The notes: generated by a model from the letters alone, not told the origin. A DNA stretch of 64,000 nucleotides from Lederbergia lenta NBRC 16444 (GCF_001591545.1 NZ_BCVC01000001.1:2080239-2144238), one strand, 5' to 3'; counted from the stretch's first letter, positions 37,765 to 47,448 are shown. A program made the numbers and translations.

Positions 37765-39747
37765 TTAAACATATGTCATAAACCAATCTCTTATATATTC
37801 AAGTCGGTTAATTCTTAGTGTTGGTTTCCCGCTTCTTGACAATTCATGATTGGACTCTGGAAAACGCACGAATTTTGTTTCTTTCTTGCGTTGTTTCAAA
37901 GCAATAAATAATTGCTCTGCCTGCTCAATTGGACAACGATAATCTTTTTCACCGTGTAAAATCAATAGTGGTGTTTCGACATGGTCCACATATTTAAGTG
38001 GTGAATGTTCCCATAGCTTTTCCATCTTGTTCAAATCAGCGAGTATTTGCCAGTCAGTGAAGTAATAGCCTATATCACTTACCCCATAGAAGCTAATCCA
38101 ATTGGATATGGACCGCTGTGTGACTGCAGCCTTAAAACGATTTGTATGCCCAACGATCCAATTGGTCATAAATCCACCGTAGCTTCCACCGGTTACTCCA
38201 AGGCGAGTATGATCGATAAATTCAAATTCATCAAGTACATAATCAACTGCGGTCATTAAATCCCGATAATCACCGCCTCCGTAATCACCTCGTACTGCAT
38301 CCACGTGTCGTTGGCCATACCCGTGACTGCCTCGCGGGTTCACATAAAGAACTGCAAAACCTTCAGCTGCAAGCATCTGAAATTCATGAAAATAAGTATT
38401 AGCATACATGGCATGCGGCCCACCATGAATCTCCAGAATAAGCGGATATTTTTTTCTTTCTGTATATCCGGTTGGTTTCATCATCCACCCATGTACTTTC
38501 CAACCTTCCGTACCTTCAAATTCAATTACTTCTGGAATAGATAACTCCCTAGTTTTCAAAAATTCCTCGTTTACTTTAGTTAGTCGTTCCTTTTCACCCG
38601 TCGATAAATGTATGAAATACAGATCACCTGGCTCTGTTGAATTACTAATTCCAACAACTGCTTTATCATTCTTCGGATCGAGAGAAAATCCATATACGTA
38701 CTGGTTATCATTGATGGCTGGATACAGTTCACCTGAAAGATTACCGAAATAAATTGACGTGTTCCCTTGATCTGTCACTTGGAAGTAAAAACTATGATTA
38801 TCTTCTAGCCATTGTACCTTCGGAGCTGTAACCCCTTGAAGAAAATCACCTACAACAAAATCACCTACAGGTGCATCAAATTCACTTGTCATACATATTG
38901 TTATACTTTTTTCTAAATCGTAAATAAAAAGCTTTGCATGTGTGGCATTCTCATATTCCCTTTCACTACCAACAAAAGTGAGATAACGGCTATTAGGTGA
39001 CCAAGAAGTATGATAAAACATCCCAGTACTTTCAGTAAGCTTATACGTCTCTTTTGTTTTTACTTCAAGCAAATAAACATCACTTACGAACGAGAAATCC
39101 GTGTCTTCTGACGTATCGGCTATATAGGCAATGTATTTGCCGTTGGGCGACCAGGTTCCAAGTTGAAAATGAAGCTGCCCTTGTGTAACTTGCTCTACTT
39201 CTTCTGTATCAAGATTAACAATAGCAATTTGTGAAAATTCCTCAGGATTTATAAAACCACTTGCATCTGATTTATATTTCATCTTATTAACTTCTAGCGG
39301 CTTTAATTCTTTGTCTTTATCTTTTTGAAATTGATCATGAATGGATTCTGCTTTTCCTATTTTTGTAGAGAAAGCGAGTTTCTTTCCGCAAGGCGACCAT
39401 ACTGGGGTCGTTGCACCATTTTTACAGTTCGTGATTTGTTTTGCTTCTCCACCAACTTTCGTTAGAATAAAAATTTGTGGACTTCCGTTACGTGTTGAAA
39501 CAAATGCGACCTTACTTCCATCTGGGGACCATACCGGAGAGTTAGTTCTATCTTCCCCATATGTCCACTGTATAGGTTTCTTATCATCAAAGCTTATATA
39601 AAATAAATTAGAGATATAATCATTTTTCTTTTTATCAATATGGGTTTGAGTATAAATAGCTCCCATACCACATGGAGACAATTGCGGCTCCGACACAGAT
39701 TTTAACTGGTACAAATCTTCCGGTTTCATCCCTTGTTTCTTTTCCAT
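37765..39747 (-). CDS. S9 family prolyl oligopeptidase-like serine peptidase
   Basis: A 660-residue cytoplasmic enzyme of the S9C group (YuxL-like). Residues up to about 390 form a beta-propeller with recurrent PVWSPDGSKVAFVS-type TolB/PD40 blades. The C-terminal alpha/beta hydrolase has Ser in GGSYGGFM, Asp in LHGEKDYRCP and His in ESNHELS. AGAAGGGG precedes the ATG. It probably trims peptides; the specificity is unknown. It is transcribed alone. Confidence 0.93.
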   Translation of the reverse strand: MEKKQGMKPEDLYQLKSVSEPQLSPCGMGAIYTQTHIDKKKNDYISNLFYISFDDKKPIQWTYGEDRTNSPVWSPDGSKVAFVSTRNGSPQIFILTKVGGEAKQITNCKNGATTPVWSPCGKKLAFSTKIGKAESIHDQFQKDKDKELKPLEVNKMKYKSDASGFINPEEFSQIAIVNLDTEEVEQVTQGQLHFQLGTWSPNGKYIAYIADTSEDTDFSFVSDVYLLEVKTKETYKLTESTGMFYHTSWSPNSRYLTFVGSEREYENATHAKLFIYDLEKSITICMTSEFDAPVGDFVVGDFLQGVTAPKVQWLEDNHSFYFQVTDQGNTSIYFGNLSGELYPAINDNQYVYGFSLDPKNDKAVVGISNSTEPGDLYFIHLSTGEKERLTKVNEEFLKTRELSIPEVIEFEGTEGWKVHGWMMKPTGYTERKKYPLILEIHGGPHAMYANTYFHEFQMLAAEGFAVLYVNPRGSHGYGQRHVDAVRGDYGGGDYRDLMTAVDYVLDEFEFIDHTRLGVTGGSYGGFMTNWIVGHTNRFKAAVTQRSISNWISFYGVSDIGYYFTDWQILADLNKMEKLWEHSPLKYVDHVETPLLILHGEKDYRCPIEQAEQLFIALKQRKKETKFVRFPESNHELSRSGKPTLRINRLEYIRDWFMTYV

Positions 39748-39992
39748 CTTACCTACCCCTTCTCATAGCTTTTCTTCACCCTCTACAAACTTCGACACTC
39801 ACAATAAATCTCCTGCCTCTTGTATGATCAAAGCAACTTTCTCATTAATGATTCCACGAAACAGGAATATCTTTACCACTATTGTTGGATTCTAAGATAA
39901 TGCCAACATTTTACTGCTTGCTTTTCCAATATTTTATTAGTAAAATAATTTAACGAACTCATGTTCCTGTTTATGTTTAGGAGGAAATATTA

Positions 39993-40376
39993 ATGTCAAG
40001 AATTCCTACATATGATTATGATTTGATGGAGCAAGCCATTTACTTACCCATGCTCCTTACCGTTTTAAAACGCGATTTATTTGCTGTTGAGAAAGGGTCT
40101 TTTAAATTTAAAAGACCTTATTCAGAGTTAATACAGGAAACGATGGCAGTTATTCAAAATGATTTAGCAAAAATAAAACGTTACTTATATAAAAACAACA
40201 TCCAGGTTGAGCGCTTAAAATCAGATGAAGCTTTTACTATGTATATATTTTTATATAAAGGCCACGAAGAACACCATAATTATTTTAATCCAAAACTGCG
40301 GAACGGAGTGGAGGAGCTGATGCAATATTATTTGCTGAAACAATTCAAGTTAGAACAGAAAGAAAAGGAAGCGTGA
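39993..40376 (+). CDS. YhjD-like conserved protein
   Basis: A 127-residue soluble protein resembling B. subtilis YhjD: MSRIPTYDYDLMEQAIYLP at the N-terminus, then two helices around ETMAVIQNDLAKIKRYLYK and NGVEELMQYYLLKQF. No motif of known activity. AGGAGG precedes the ATG. Its neighbour comK is convergent and the two share a terminator. The name rests on memory of the family. Confidence 0.75.
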   Translation: MSRIPTYDYDLMEQAIYLPMLLTVLKRDLFAVEKGSFKFKRPYSELIQETMAVIQNDLAKIKRYLYKNNIQVERLKSDEAFTMYIFLYKGHEEHHNYFNPKLRNGVEELMQYYLLKQFKLEQKEKEA

Positions 40377-40390
40377 AGACGCTTCCTTTC
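40363..40390. terminator. Bidirectional terminator between yhjD and comK
   Basis: Arms AAAGGAAGCGT (40364-40374) and ACGCTTCCTTT (40379-40389) with a GAAG loop. It overlaps the end of both genes. Confidence 0.85.
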
Positions 40391-40937
40391 ATCCTTTCGA
40401 ATCATATTTTCTTTGTTGTTCAGCAGCCTTGAAGTAGAATGTTTTGGTCGTTGACTTTATTTGGTTTTCCATTCTTTTAATATTATCACTGTATTTAATA
40501 CGAAGTCTGGCAGCTCTGCTTAATTGATTGTCAAACGAGGCAAAAGAAATAGGAACTTCATAGGTTTTGTTGTTACGGAATGTAATAAATATAGATTGAG
40601 AATCATTTTTCTCATGAGAAATAACGTGGACAGGATTTATCCAAATACATTGAGGTTTTAGCGGTGATGAAGTTGGCAATAAATAAATCGGTGTATGGGG
40701 ATCAACAATAATAGGCGCCTTTATAGATATATTAATTAGTTCTTTAGTACCACTTCTTCTGCCTTCAAATGAACAACCGAAGTATTGGCATCCCTTTTTA
40801 ACAATTTCTAGTGGGACAGACGGAGTTAAATATTCTTCGTCTAATTCATACACATTTGAATGAGTGAGCCCTTTCGGTACAATAATCATAGTGTGAGCGT
40901 TGATTTCATATTCTTGAATCAATTTTTCTGTTTTCAT
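40389..40937 (-). CDS. comK: Competence transcription factor ComK
   Basis: The master regulator of competence; binds K-boxes and activates DNA-uptake genes. The 182-residue protein keeps family landmarks: IQEYEINAHTMIIVP, KKGCQYFGCSFEGRRSGTK and PIYLLPTSS. It is normally destroyed by MecA-ClpCP, and mecA is in this window. No perfect AAAA-N5-TTTT K-box is visible in the 193-base divergent region, so autoregulation through a canonical K-box is not shown. B. subtilis ComK has 192 residues. Presence of comK does not prove that the strain is competent. Confidence 0.93.
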   Translation of the reverse strand: MKTEKLIQEYEINAHTMIIVPKGLTHSNVYELDEEYLTPSVPLEIVKKGCQYFGCSFEGRRSGTKELINISIKAPIIVDPHTPIYLLPTSSPLKPQCIWINPVHVISHEKNDSQSIFITFRNNKTYEVPISFASFDNQLSRAARLRIKYSDNIKRMENQIKSTTKTFYFKAAEQQRKYDSKG

Positions 40938-41073
40938 TTTCCATTCTCCTTTTATGTAAATTTAACCACTCACAAAGAACTATATCATAGTACCCATTGA
41001 TTGTCACCTTTATTTTTATAATTATCTGAACTTTCACCAAAAAATGTTTCATATGAAAATCCCCACTCTTCCA

Positions 41074-41102
41074 TTGATTTTTTCTTTCGTGGCATGTATA
41101 AT
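41074..41102 (+). promoter_or_regulatory. SigA promoter of the IDEAL-domain gene
   Basis: TTGATT (41074-41079), 17 bases, TATAAT (41097-41102). The leader of about 20 bases contains AGGGGTG directly before the ATG at 41131. Confidence 0.75.
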
Positions 41103-41130
41103 TAAAAAAAGGTGTCAGGGGTGATCATCG

Positions 41131-41361
41131 ATGGAGAAGAAGAAATCCTATCAAGAGTTGCTGAAAGAGTATACGATGACCCAGATTCAAAAAGAAACAC
41201 GAGAGATTGAATCGAAGATAGACCAATTTCTAAATGGCCTACTACAAAAAAGGCATGTAGAGCAACTTCGCACAGAGATTGATCAAGCGCTGGACCAAAA
41301 AGATGAAAAATCATTTCACAAGCTTGCCCAGAAATTATCAAGTATTCTTAAAAATAGCTAG
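41131..41361 (+). CDS. IDEAL domain protein (YhzC-like)
   Basis: A 76-residue helical protein with a C-terminal IDEAL domain, LRTEIDQALDQKDEKSFHKLA, a short module found in Firmicute proteins near regulators and adaptors. The N-terminal half is charged and coiled. In B. subtilis yhzC is also divergent from comK. A ComK-related role for YhzC is not established. It has its own promoter and a terminator at 41370-41402. Confidence 0.85.
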   Translation: MEKKKSYQELLKEYTMTQIQKETREIESKIDQFLNGLLQKRHVEQLRTEIDQALDQKDEKSFHKLAQKLSSILKNS

Positions 41362-41369
41362 AAAATGAC

Positions 41370-41402
41370 ACATCCCACTTCATAGGAAGGGGGATGTTTT
41401 TT
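41370..41402 (+). terminator. Terminator of the IDEAL-domain gene
   Basis: ACATCCCACTTC (41370-41381) pairs with GAAGGGGGATGT (41386-41397) with two mismatched positions, then TTTTTT. Confidence 0.8.
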
Positions 41403-41438
41403 ATTGAGTTAATTTAGCACTATCTCTTTTTATAAACT

Positions 41439-42704
41439 TTACTTTTCTTCTATCCGAAATTCCTCAATCAACGTAATCCGTTCTAGCATTGTTGGATGTC
41501 CATAGCGAAAGATTTTCACTAAATAGGGTGGGTTCACTTGGCTCAAACCTGCTTTTGTTAGACTTTGAAATGTTTGGATACCAGCTTCTTTATCCCCGGT
41601 CATTTCTATCGCATACGTATCAGCTCTTGTTTCTTGGTAGCGAGACACCCAATTCGATAGAGGACTTGCTGCAAATAAAAGGATGGATGTAATTAAAAGA
41701 AAGACTGGTAAAGTGCCTATATTCGTCATTTTTTCCACTTTCCACAATTTCCCTCTTTTGTTAACCCATCTTTCCATGATTTTAGCTGTTATCCAAAGAC
41801 CTACTAGCGTTAACAGCAAATAACCTGCGATCCCGATGTAAATATGTTTTTCTACGTAATGCCCCATTTCATGTGCCATGATAAACAGAATTTCCTCATC
41901 ACTTAGCCGCTCAAGCGTCGTATCCCATAAAACGATCCGCGAATTTGAACCGACACCTGTCACATAAGCATTCAATGAATTTGTTTTACTCGACATATCC
42001 ACTTCATATACATGTTCGGCAGGAATATTCGCCTCATCCGCAATCTCCAATATTTTCGCTTCCAACTCTTTATCTTTCAATGGATAAAAATCATTGTACA
42101 GAGGATCAATGAGCACTGGTTGGATAAACATCATAAAAATCGAAAATGGGATGGATAACAACCAAGCAGCCAGCCACCAACGCTTCTTAAACTTTCTCAT
42201 CAATGCGTACAATACAGTGATAATAACGAACATCATTCCATAGTCCACCCAAAAATCTATCCATTTATCCTTCATCCACGACGAAAAAATCTGAGTAGAA
42301 ATATTGTATGACTTCGAAATCATATAAGATAAATAGCTAAGCGGATACATAACAATAAACGATACTAGTGAGAGCCAAAATAAGTAAATCGCAATTTTAA
42401 CAACAAAAAGTTTCGATGTTTTATCTGCCCAACGTTCAAATGCCGAGGATATTCCAAAAATCAAAATTAAATAATAAAAAAGCCATTCATACGGGGTAGC
42501 TAGAAAAAAAATTAAATTTCTAATACGTGAATATTCTTCACTTAACATTAGTTCCCTGCTGTTAAGGAAAGTTGTCGGATCTGCCTTAGTTCCTTGCAGC
42601 ATCTCTGGGATTGAAGTATCCGCCAAATAAAATAAATAGGCATACATAGCGATTCCAAATAAAACGTAAGTCACGATTGCTCTGAGCGCCCATTTTCTAA
42701 TCAA
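41439..42704 (-). CDS. M48 (Ste24-type) membrane metalloprotease
   Basis: A 421-residue multi-pass zinc protease. It has several N-terminal helices, the motif HEMGHYVEKH (HExxH) in the middle, and further helices. A Glu further on in ETRADTYAIEMTGD is the third ligand. B. subtilis YhfN is the nearest named relative. The start is TTG with GGGGGG eight bases before it. The protein may degrade damaged membrane proteins; this is inferred. A decayed gene lies upstream. Confidence 0.92.
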   Translation of the reverse strand: MIRKWALRAIVTYVLFGIAMYAYLFYLADTSIPEMLQGTKADPTTFLNSRELMLSEEYSRIRNLIFFLATPYEWLFYYLILIFGISSAFERWADKTSKLFVVKIAIYLFWLSLVSFIVMYPLSYLSYMISKSYNISTQIFSSWMKDKWIDFWVDYGMMFVIITVLYALMRKFKKRWWLAAWLLSIPFSIFMMFIQPVLIDPLYNDFYPLKDKELEAKILEIADEANIPAEHVYEVDMSSKTNSLNAYVTGVGSNSRIVLWDTTLERLSDEEILFIMAHEMGHYVEKHIYIGIAGYLLLTLVGLWITAKIMERWVNKRGKLWKVEKMTNIGTLPVFLLITSILLFAASPLSNWVSRYQETRADTYAIEMTGDKEAGIQTFQSLTKAGLSQVNPPYLVKIFRYGHPTMLERITLIEEFRIEEK

Positions 42705-43220
42705 TGCTCATCCCCCCTGTCCATCTCTTATTATATGTAGAAAAAAACAGCTCTAAATAGAACTATTATATCCGAATTAGCAAATAAATAAGCAAAAGCA
42801 CTCTATCTGTAGAATGCTCGAAAGACTTTTATACTAACCATGTATAAACACTTAAAATAGTAATCACCCCAAGAACGGCTACAATGATATTTGCTAATGT
42901 TCAATATATAAATGGTTCATATATTCTCTGCCACCCCTGCATATAAAATCAAACTCATTAATACTGCTTCAAATACTATCAAACCAGTACTTTTTGCGAG
43001 TAATTCAAAAGTCAGTGTAACGGGCGTATAATCAAATCGCTATAGTTACGCTCTCTTGAAGCCCCTGGCGAAATTCTATATGTTTCATGTTGAACAACAA
43101 AGCTTCCATTTCTAAATCCCTCTAGTCTGCTATGTTACATAGTTTCCAAGATGAGCTTCGCCTAACTTTTCAGCAAGAGAATTTCCCCTAGAGCATACCA
43201 AATTTGAATGCATTGATTTA
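42705..43220. other. Intergenic region with a decayed minus-strand gene
   Basis: 516 bases without an intact ORF. The main content is a frame-shifted membrane gene (about 42829-43200), described separately. The left part (42705-42828) is AT-rich, with the M48 gene's ribosome site and promoter region. Confidence 0.6.
42829..43200 (-). pseudogene. Remnant of an unrecognised membrane-protein gene
   Basis: Protein-like pieces lie in successive frames on the minus strand: RGNSLAEKLGEAHLGNYVT (stop), then GFRNGSFVVQHETYRISPG and SRERNYSDLIIRP, then TFELLAKSTG plus the hydrophobic GLIVFEAVLMSLILYAG, then ANIIVAVLGVITILSVYTW. The pieces are collinear and broken by stops or shifts, as expected for a decayed gene of about 120 codons. 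I do not recognise the family. Confidence 0.45.
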
Positions 43221-43997
43221 TTATTTCCCTTTAAAATATGGTGTTCTTTTTTCTATAAAAGCAGCTAATGCTTCCGCTCTATCTTCTGAAGGAATCGTAA
43301 TCTCATATGCCTTTCGCTCTATTTTTAGACCTGTTTGCAAATCGGTGTTCATTCCCATTTTGATAGCATACTTTGCCTGTTGGACGGCGATTGGAGCATT
43401 GGCAAGAATCGCTTGTGCAAAGTCTAGTACCATTTCCTTTAAATGTTTATGTTCTACTGCTTTCCCAATAACTCCATAGGTGACGGCTTCATCTGCTGAC
43501 AACCTTTTCGCTGTTAAAATTAATTCCAATGCTTTCGTTTCTCCAATTAATCGGGGAAGCCTTTGGGTTCCGCCAGCGCCAGGAATTATTGCAAGGCTCG
43601 TTTCCGTCAACCCTATCAATGCTTCTTTAGATGCTATACGAAAATCACAGGCTAATGCCAACTCCAGCCCTCCGCAAAAAGCATGTCCATTCATCAAAGC
43701 AATCGTAGGCTGTGGTAACTGTTCAACAGCATTAAATACATCAGAAATTTTATAAACATTACGCCGCACTTCTTTTTCATTAAGCGTTTGACGCTCCTTT
43801 AAATCGGCACCAACACTGAATGCTTTATCACCAGCCCCTTGAAAAATAACAATCCGAACCTGCGGGTCCATTTTTATTGATTCTACTGTTTGAGAAAGAT
43901 CGGATAGCATTTCATAATTGAATGCATTTAAGACTTCCGGTCGGTTTAAAGTAACAAAAGCAATATAATTTTTGACTTCCAGATTAATAAAACCCAT
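43221..43997 (-). CDS. Enoyl-CoA hydratase/isomerase family protein
   Basis: A 258-residue crotonase-fold enzyme, similar to YhaR. The oxyanion-hole segments are AFSVGADLKE and AFCGGLELALACD, and the catalytic glutamates are in ETSLAIIPGAGGTQRLPRLIG. I start at the ATG at 43997, with AGGGGAG six bases upstream; an ORF start eight codons earlier is not used. The reaction is probably hydration of short or medium enoyl-CoA. Transcription is alone, and the substrate is not determined. Confidence 0.92.
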   Translation of the reverse strand: MGFINLEVKNYIAFVTLNRPEVLNAFNYEMLSDLSQTVESIKMDPQVRIVIFQGAGDKAFSVGADLKERQTLNEKEVRRNVYKISDVFNAVEQLPQPTIALMNGHAFCGGLELALACDFRIASKEALIGLTETSLAIIPGAGGTQRLPRLIGETKALELILTAKRLSADEAVTYGVIGKAVEHKHLKEMVLDFAQAILANAPIAVQQAKYAIKMGMNTDLQTGLKIERKAYEITIPSEDRAEALAAFIEKRTPYFKGK

Positions 43998-44113
43998 TAT
44001 TACTCCCCTTTCTTCTATCATGAAGATATAATAACTTATTATTATGAAATAAATACTTTGCCATTTCTCATATTATATTTTATTCAAGTTAGTAAAAATG
44101 TGGGCTATACCCT

Positions 44114-45397
44114 TTAATATTCTTCTAGTCCCGTTACATCAATCGTCCAAGGTTCAAGAGTATATACGTCGTAATAAAGTATATGACCGCCAGCTCCTTT
44201 AAATGTTGGCATATAAACGAGATCGTATCGTGATTTACCGTTTTCATCCACTTCTTTTACCCACTGTAATTTCATTGTGAATGATTGTTCATATAAATTT
44301 TTCGCTAAAGCAAAATTGTCGGGGATAACATCAGTCAATCCAGTAAAATCAATATATGTATGATCAGAGGTGTTGATATCTTGTAACTCTCCCGTGGATG
44401 CATTTACGGTTATCGCTATATAAGCATTTTCAATTCGCACACCATTTTCAAAGCGATCAAAAGTGAAACAATAAGCGTATGGTGGTAGCTCTTCACCTTC
44501 ATCATTATAATCTACTATCTCTGGATCTAAGATGTGGAGTTTAAACATCTGGTGAGCGTCCTTAAACTGGCTTGAGAGAATTTTCAAAGCGAACAAATAT
44601 GCCTCTTCTGCTGTATACATTCGATCAAGCAGCTGTTCACCTCCTTTTACTAGTCTTTTCAACTTCCCATTACTAGGATCGATGATGAATTTGACTATAT
44701 CATCCATCCCAAAATCAAGATCTATCAAATCTTCCATATCATAATCTTCTCGAAACTTCTCAAGAGAGAAGTGACTCCAAACTTCAACGAACCCTGCTTC
44801 AGTTTCTACTTCTGCAATTTTCTTCATACCCTCCACCCCCGCTAATACAAGGGAAGATACAGCTTTAGCAAAAAAGCTTGGAATATCTTTATGGTACTGC
44901 GGCTCTATATCCAAGTCGCCCGTATTTGTGATTAGCCCATCCATTTTAACGTCTATCGCAACAGAATTAAAATCATAGACAAGTCTAAACTTTCCATCAC
45001 CATTGACGAACAGTTCTTCGTCATATTGTAAGATAAGTTTTCCTGCATTTATCCCTGATAGATATCGTTGTTTCGCTTTTTCTGATGGGACCACTTCTTT
45101 TGGATATTCTACAGAAAAACTTTCTTCTTCTTTTGTTACATCCATAATCATTCCATTATTATAAACGTTGAAAGTCACACCCGAGTTTGGTAAATCCAAA
45201 CCGAAAAGCTCGTCTTTCTGGCAATACTCCAGCATAAAAAAGACATCAAAATCAATAATCGAAGATAAAAAAAGCTTAGATACTGTTTCAGGAAAGATGT
45301 CCGTAAGAAAACGATCTGTCAATTCTTTCATTTGTTCCTTCGTCATCGTTTCTTTTGGGATATCTTCTCCAGAATCATATTCACATTCACCAAACAT
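44114..45397 (-). CDS. YcdB/YcdC-type protein (DUF4901-like), 5' truncated
   Basis: A 427-residue protein with two repeated YcdB/YcdC-like units, from TMTKEQMKELTDRFL on and from YTAEEAYLFALKIL on. It has no signal peptide, although relatives are longer. The ATG at 45397 has no proper ribosome site. In-frame coding sequence continues 13 codons upstream (VLSVVNANEDGKLK) to a stop placed in a T10 run that is the terminator of lplJ. The 5' part has therefore probably been deleted and the gene may be non-functional. Function of the family is unknown. Confidence 0.7.
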   Translation of the reverse strand: MFGECEYDSGEDIPKETMTKEQMKELTDRFLTDIFPETVSKLFLSSIIDFDVFFMLEYCQKDELFGLDLPNSGVTFNVYNNGMIMDVTKEEESFSVEYPKEVVPSEKAKQRYLSGINAGKLILQYDEELFVNGDGKFRLVYDFNSVAIDVKMDGLITNTGDLDIEPQYHKDIPSFFAKAVSSLVLAGVEGMKKIAEVETEAGFVEVWSHFSLEKFREDYDMEDLIDLDFGMDDIVKFIIDPSNGKLKRLVKGGEQLLDRMYTAEEAYLFALKILSSQFKDAHQMFKLHILDPEIVDYNDEGEELPPYAYCFTFDRFENGVRIENAYIAITVNASTGELQDINTSDHTYIDFTGLTDVIPDNFALAKNLYEQSFTMKLQWVKEVDENGKSRYDLVYMPTFKGAGGHILYYDVYTLEPWTIDVTGLEEY

Positions 45398-45447
45398 TTT
45401 TAATTTCCCATCTTCATTCGCATTAACAACGCTTAAGACTTAAAAAA

Positions 45448-45487
45448 AAAAGATAGAATGCGCCCTTTTAAGGTTAGCTATTCTATC
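45448..45487 (-). terminator. Intrinsic terminator of lplJ
   Basis: GATAGAAT/ATTCTATC arms around an AT-rich loop, followed on the minus strand by ten Ts (45438-45447). Confidence 0.8.
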
Positions 45488-45498
45488 CTTCTTGATGA

Positions 45499-46488
45499 TC
45501 AGTAAATCAATTCAACAATTTCATCCTTTGTTACATTTCCAAAGTAATGTGGAATGTTGACAGCATCTAATGCTTTTGCAATGTTAGATCTTTCATAACG
45601 AATTCCTGTTAACTTATCTTCAATCTCACTTACATCACCGACACCAAAAAAGTCACCAAATATTTTACAGTTTGTAATTTGACCTTTATGAATATCGAGA
45701 CGGAATTCAATATGGCCCACTGGAAAGCGATGTGAATGTTGGATATTAAAGTTCGGCGATTTACCGTAGTTCCAATCCCAGTTTTGATATCGTTCCTTTG
45801 ATAGTTCATGGATTTTTTTCCAGTCTTCATCTGTAAGCTTATATTCAGGGATCGGATCTATTCCATCAAATATATTGCGTAGTAGCATTTCTCTAAATTT
45901 TTCTATCGTTATTTTTTCTTCTAGAAATTCAGAAATATTCGCTACGCGACTCCTTATCGATTTAATCCCTTTAGATTCAATTTTATCTTTTCGCACTTTT
46001 AAAGCAGATACAACATTTTCGATTTCGGAATCAAACATGAGTGTGCCATGACTAAACATTCTTCCTCTAGTTGAAAATTGAGCGTTCCCTGAAATTTTAC
46101 GCTCACCAACAAGAATATCATTACGTCCCTTCATTTCTGCATGGACGCCAAGATTTTCTAATGCCTGTACAACTGGTTCCGTAAACTTTTTGAAGTTTAG
46201 AAAGCTTTCTCCGTCATCTTTTGTGATAAAACTGAAATTAAGATTTCCGAGATCGTGATATACAGCTCCACCACCAGAGAGTCTACGCACTACATGCAAC
46301 TTATTTCTTTCCACATAATCTGTACTAATTTCTTCAATAGTGTTTTGATTCTTTCCTATAATAATCGAAGGCTCATTAATATAGAACAGTAAATAAGACT
46401 GATTAATATCTAAATACTTTAAAGCATACTCTTCAATAGCTAAATTAATTCGCGGATCCGTGATACCCTGGTTATCAATAAATAACAT
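45499..46488 (-). CDS. lplJ: Lipoate-protein ligase (LplJ)
   Basis: Attaches lipoate to the E2 and GcvH proteins using ATP. 329 residues with the biotin/lipoate transferase fold. The ligand loop RRLSGGGAVYHDLGNLNFSF begins near residue 69; RNDILVGERKISGNAQ and the conserved lysine in that segment complete the site. The C-terminal accessory domain is present. The ATG has GGAG upstream. It follows yhfI after 18 bases, as yhfI and yhfJ do in B. subtilis, so the two share an operon. Confidence 0.95.
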   Translation of the reverse strand: MLFIDNQGITDPRINLAIEEYALKYLDINQSYLLFYINEPSIIIGKNQNTIEEISTDYVERNKLHVVRRLSGGGAVYHDLGNLNFSFITKDDGESFLNFKKFTEPVVQALENLGVHAEMKGRNDILVGERKISGNAQFSTRGRMFSHGTLMFDSEIENVVSALKVRKDKIESKGIKSIRSRVANISEFLEEKITIEKFREMLLRNIFDGIDPIPEYKLTDEDWKKIHELSKERYQNWDWNYGKSPNFNIQHSHRFPVGHIEFRLDIHKGQITNCKIFGDFFGVGDVSEIEDKLTGIRYERSNIAKALDAVNIPHYFGNVTKDEIVELIY

Positions 46489-46506
46489 ATATTATCTTCT
46501 CCTTTT

Positions 46507-47241
46507 TCAAACTGAGATTTTAAAACCTTGTGATGCAAGGCTAACATTACCTGTGAAATTTTCCTTCGCTTCGATTACAAGTTGCTTCAAATCACCAAAA
46601 TGTGGTAAATGAGTAAGAATAAGTTTGTCTACATTTGCTTTACTAGCAAGTATACCCGCTTCTTCACTTGTCATATGTCCAGCAACAGCAGCATCCATTC
46701 CTTTGTAAAAATTGGATTCGCACAAAAGAATATTCGCATCCTTCGCAAAATCAGTTAATTCTTCAAAATAAGCAGAGTCCGCTGTATATACGAGGGTTTT
46801 CCCACCTGCTGAAATTCTCATCGCAAAACATGCGACTGAATGCTTTGTCTTTAGAAATTCAATCGTATAAGGACCAATATGTAGGTTTTTCCCTTGTTCA
46901 TAAGCAATTCCTGTTGTTATATTCTTATAAGTTAAAGCATCAAAAGCAAGGCCGTCCTGCTGATGACCATATATAGGTAAATTAAAGTTTGTACTGTTTA
47001 TATATTTCCCAATTAAAAGTGCGTGCTGAAGTACTCCAATATCAGCGACATGATCTGGATGATAATGCGATAGCACAACTGCCTTTAACTCTTCTGGTTT
47101 AATATACGATTGCAACTGCGATAACACGGCACTTCCACAGTCCATTAAAAGTTTGAATCCATCATGCTCCATAAGATAACCAGAACTTGCTTCTCCTGAT
47201 TTGGGATAGCCACCCCAATGTCCAATTACTGTGAGCTCCAT
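46507..47241 (-). CDS. yhfI: Metallo-beta-lactamase-fold hydrolase (YhfI)
   Basis: A 244-residue MBL-fold enzyme of the RNase Z/phosphodiesterase-like group. The metal motif HYHPDH appears near residue 59, with ADSAYFEEL and GHMTSEEAG supplying further ligands and a late histidine in ILTHLPHF. The ATG has GGAGGAGG at nine bases. The neighbour lplJ is in the same operon, and the small yhfH gene is divergent. The substrate is unknown; the fold suggests a phosphodiester. Confidence 0.92.
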   Translation of the reverse strand: MELTVIGHWGGYPKSGEASSGYLMEHDGFKLLMDCGSAVLSQLQSYIKPEELKAVVLSHYHPDHVADIGVLQHALLIGKYINSTNFNLPIYGHQQDGLAFDALTYKNITTGIAYEQGKNLHIGPYTIEFLKTKHSVACFAMRISAGGKTLVYTADSAYFEELTDFAKDANILLCESNFYKGMDAAVAGHMTSEEAGILASKANVDKLILTHLPHFGDLKQLVIEAKENFTGNVSLASQGFKISV

Positions 47242-47418
47242 GTATAATCCTCCTCCAGCAACTTCATTTATCCACCTTTTACTATACTTTATTTCCTCTA
47301 TTTTTTCATATTTTAAGCTAGACGCTAGTTAAAGTAAAAAAATATATATAGCTAAACTAACTAGCATTTTTTTAGAATCGAACGCTTAAACACTTTTCTG
47401 ATATTTACAAATAAACTG

Positions 47419-47448
47419 TTGACACCTTTCCATCTGTTATAATACAAT
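47419..47448 (+). promoter_or_regulatory. SigA promoter of yhfH
   Basis: A perfect TTGACA (47419-47424) and TACAAT (47443-47448) with an 18-base spacer; the leader before the ATG is about 45 bases. Confidence 0.7.

Noticed and set aside
40938..41073. K-box for ComK autoregulation upstream of comK
   Set aside because: No clean AAAA-N5-TTTT was found; only degenerate matches, so it is not called.
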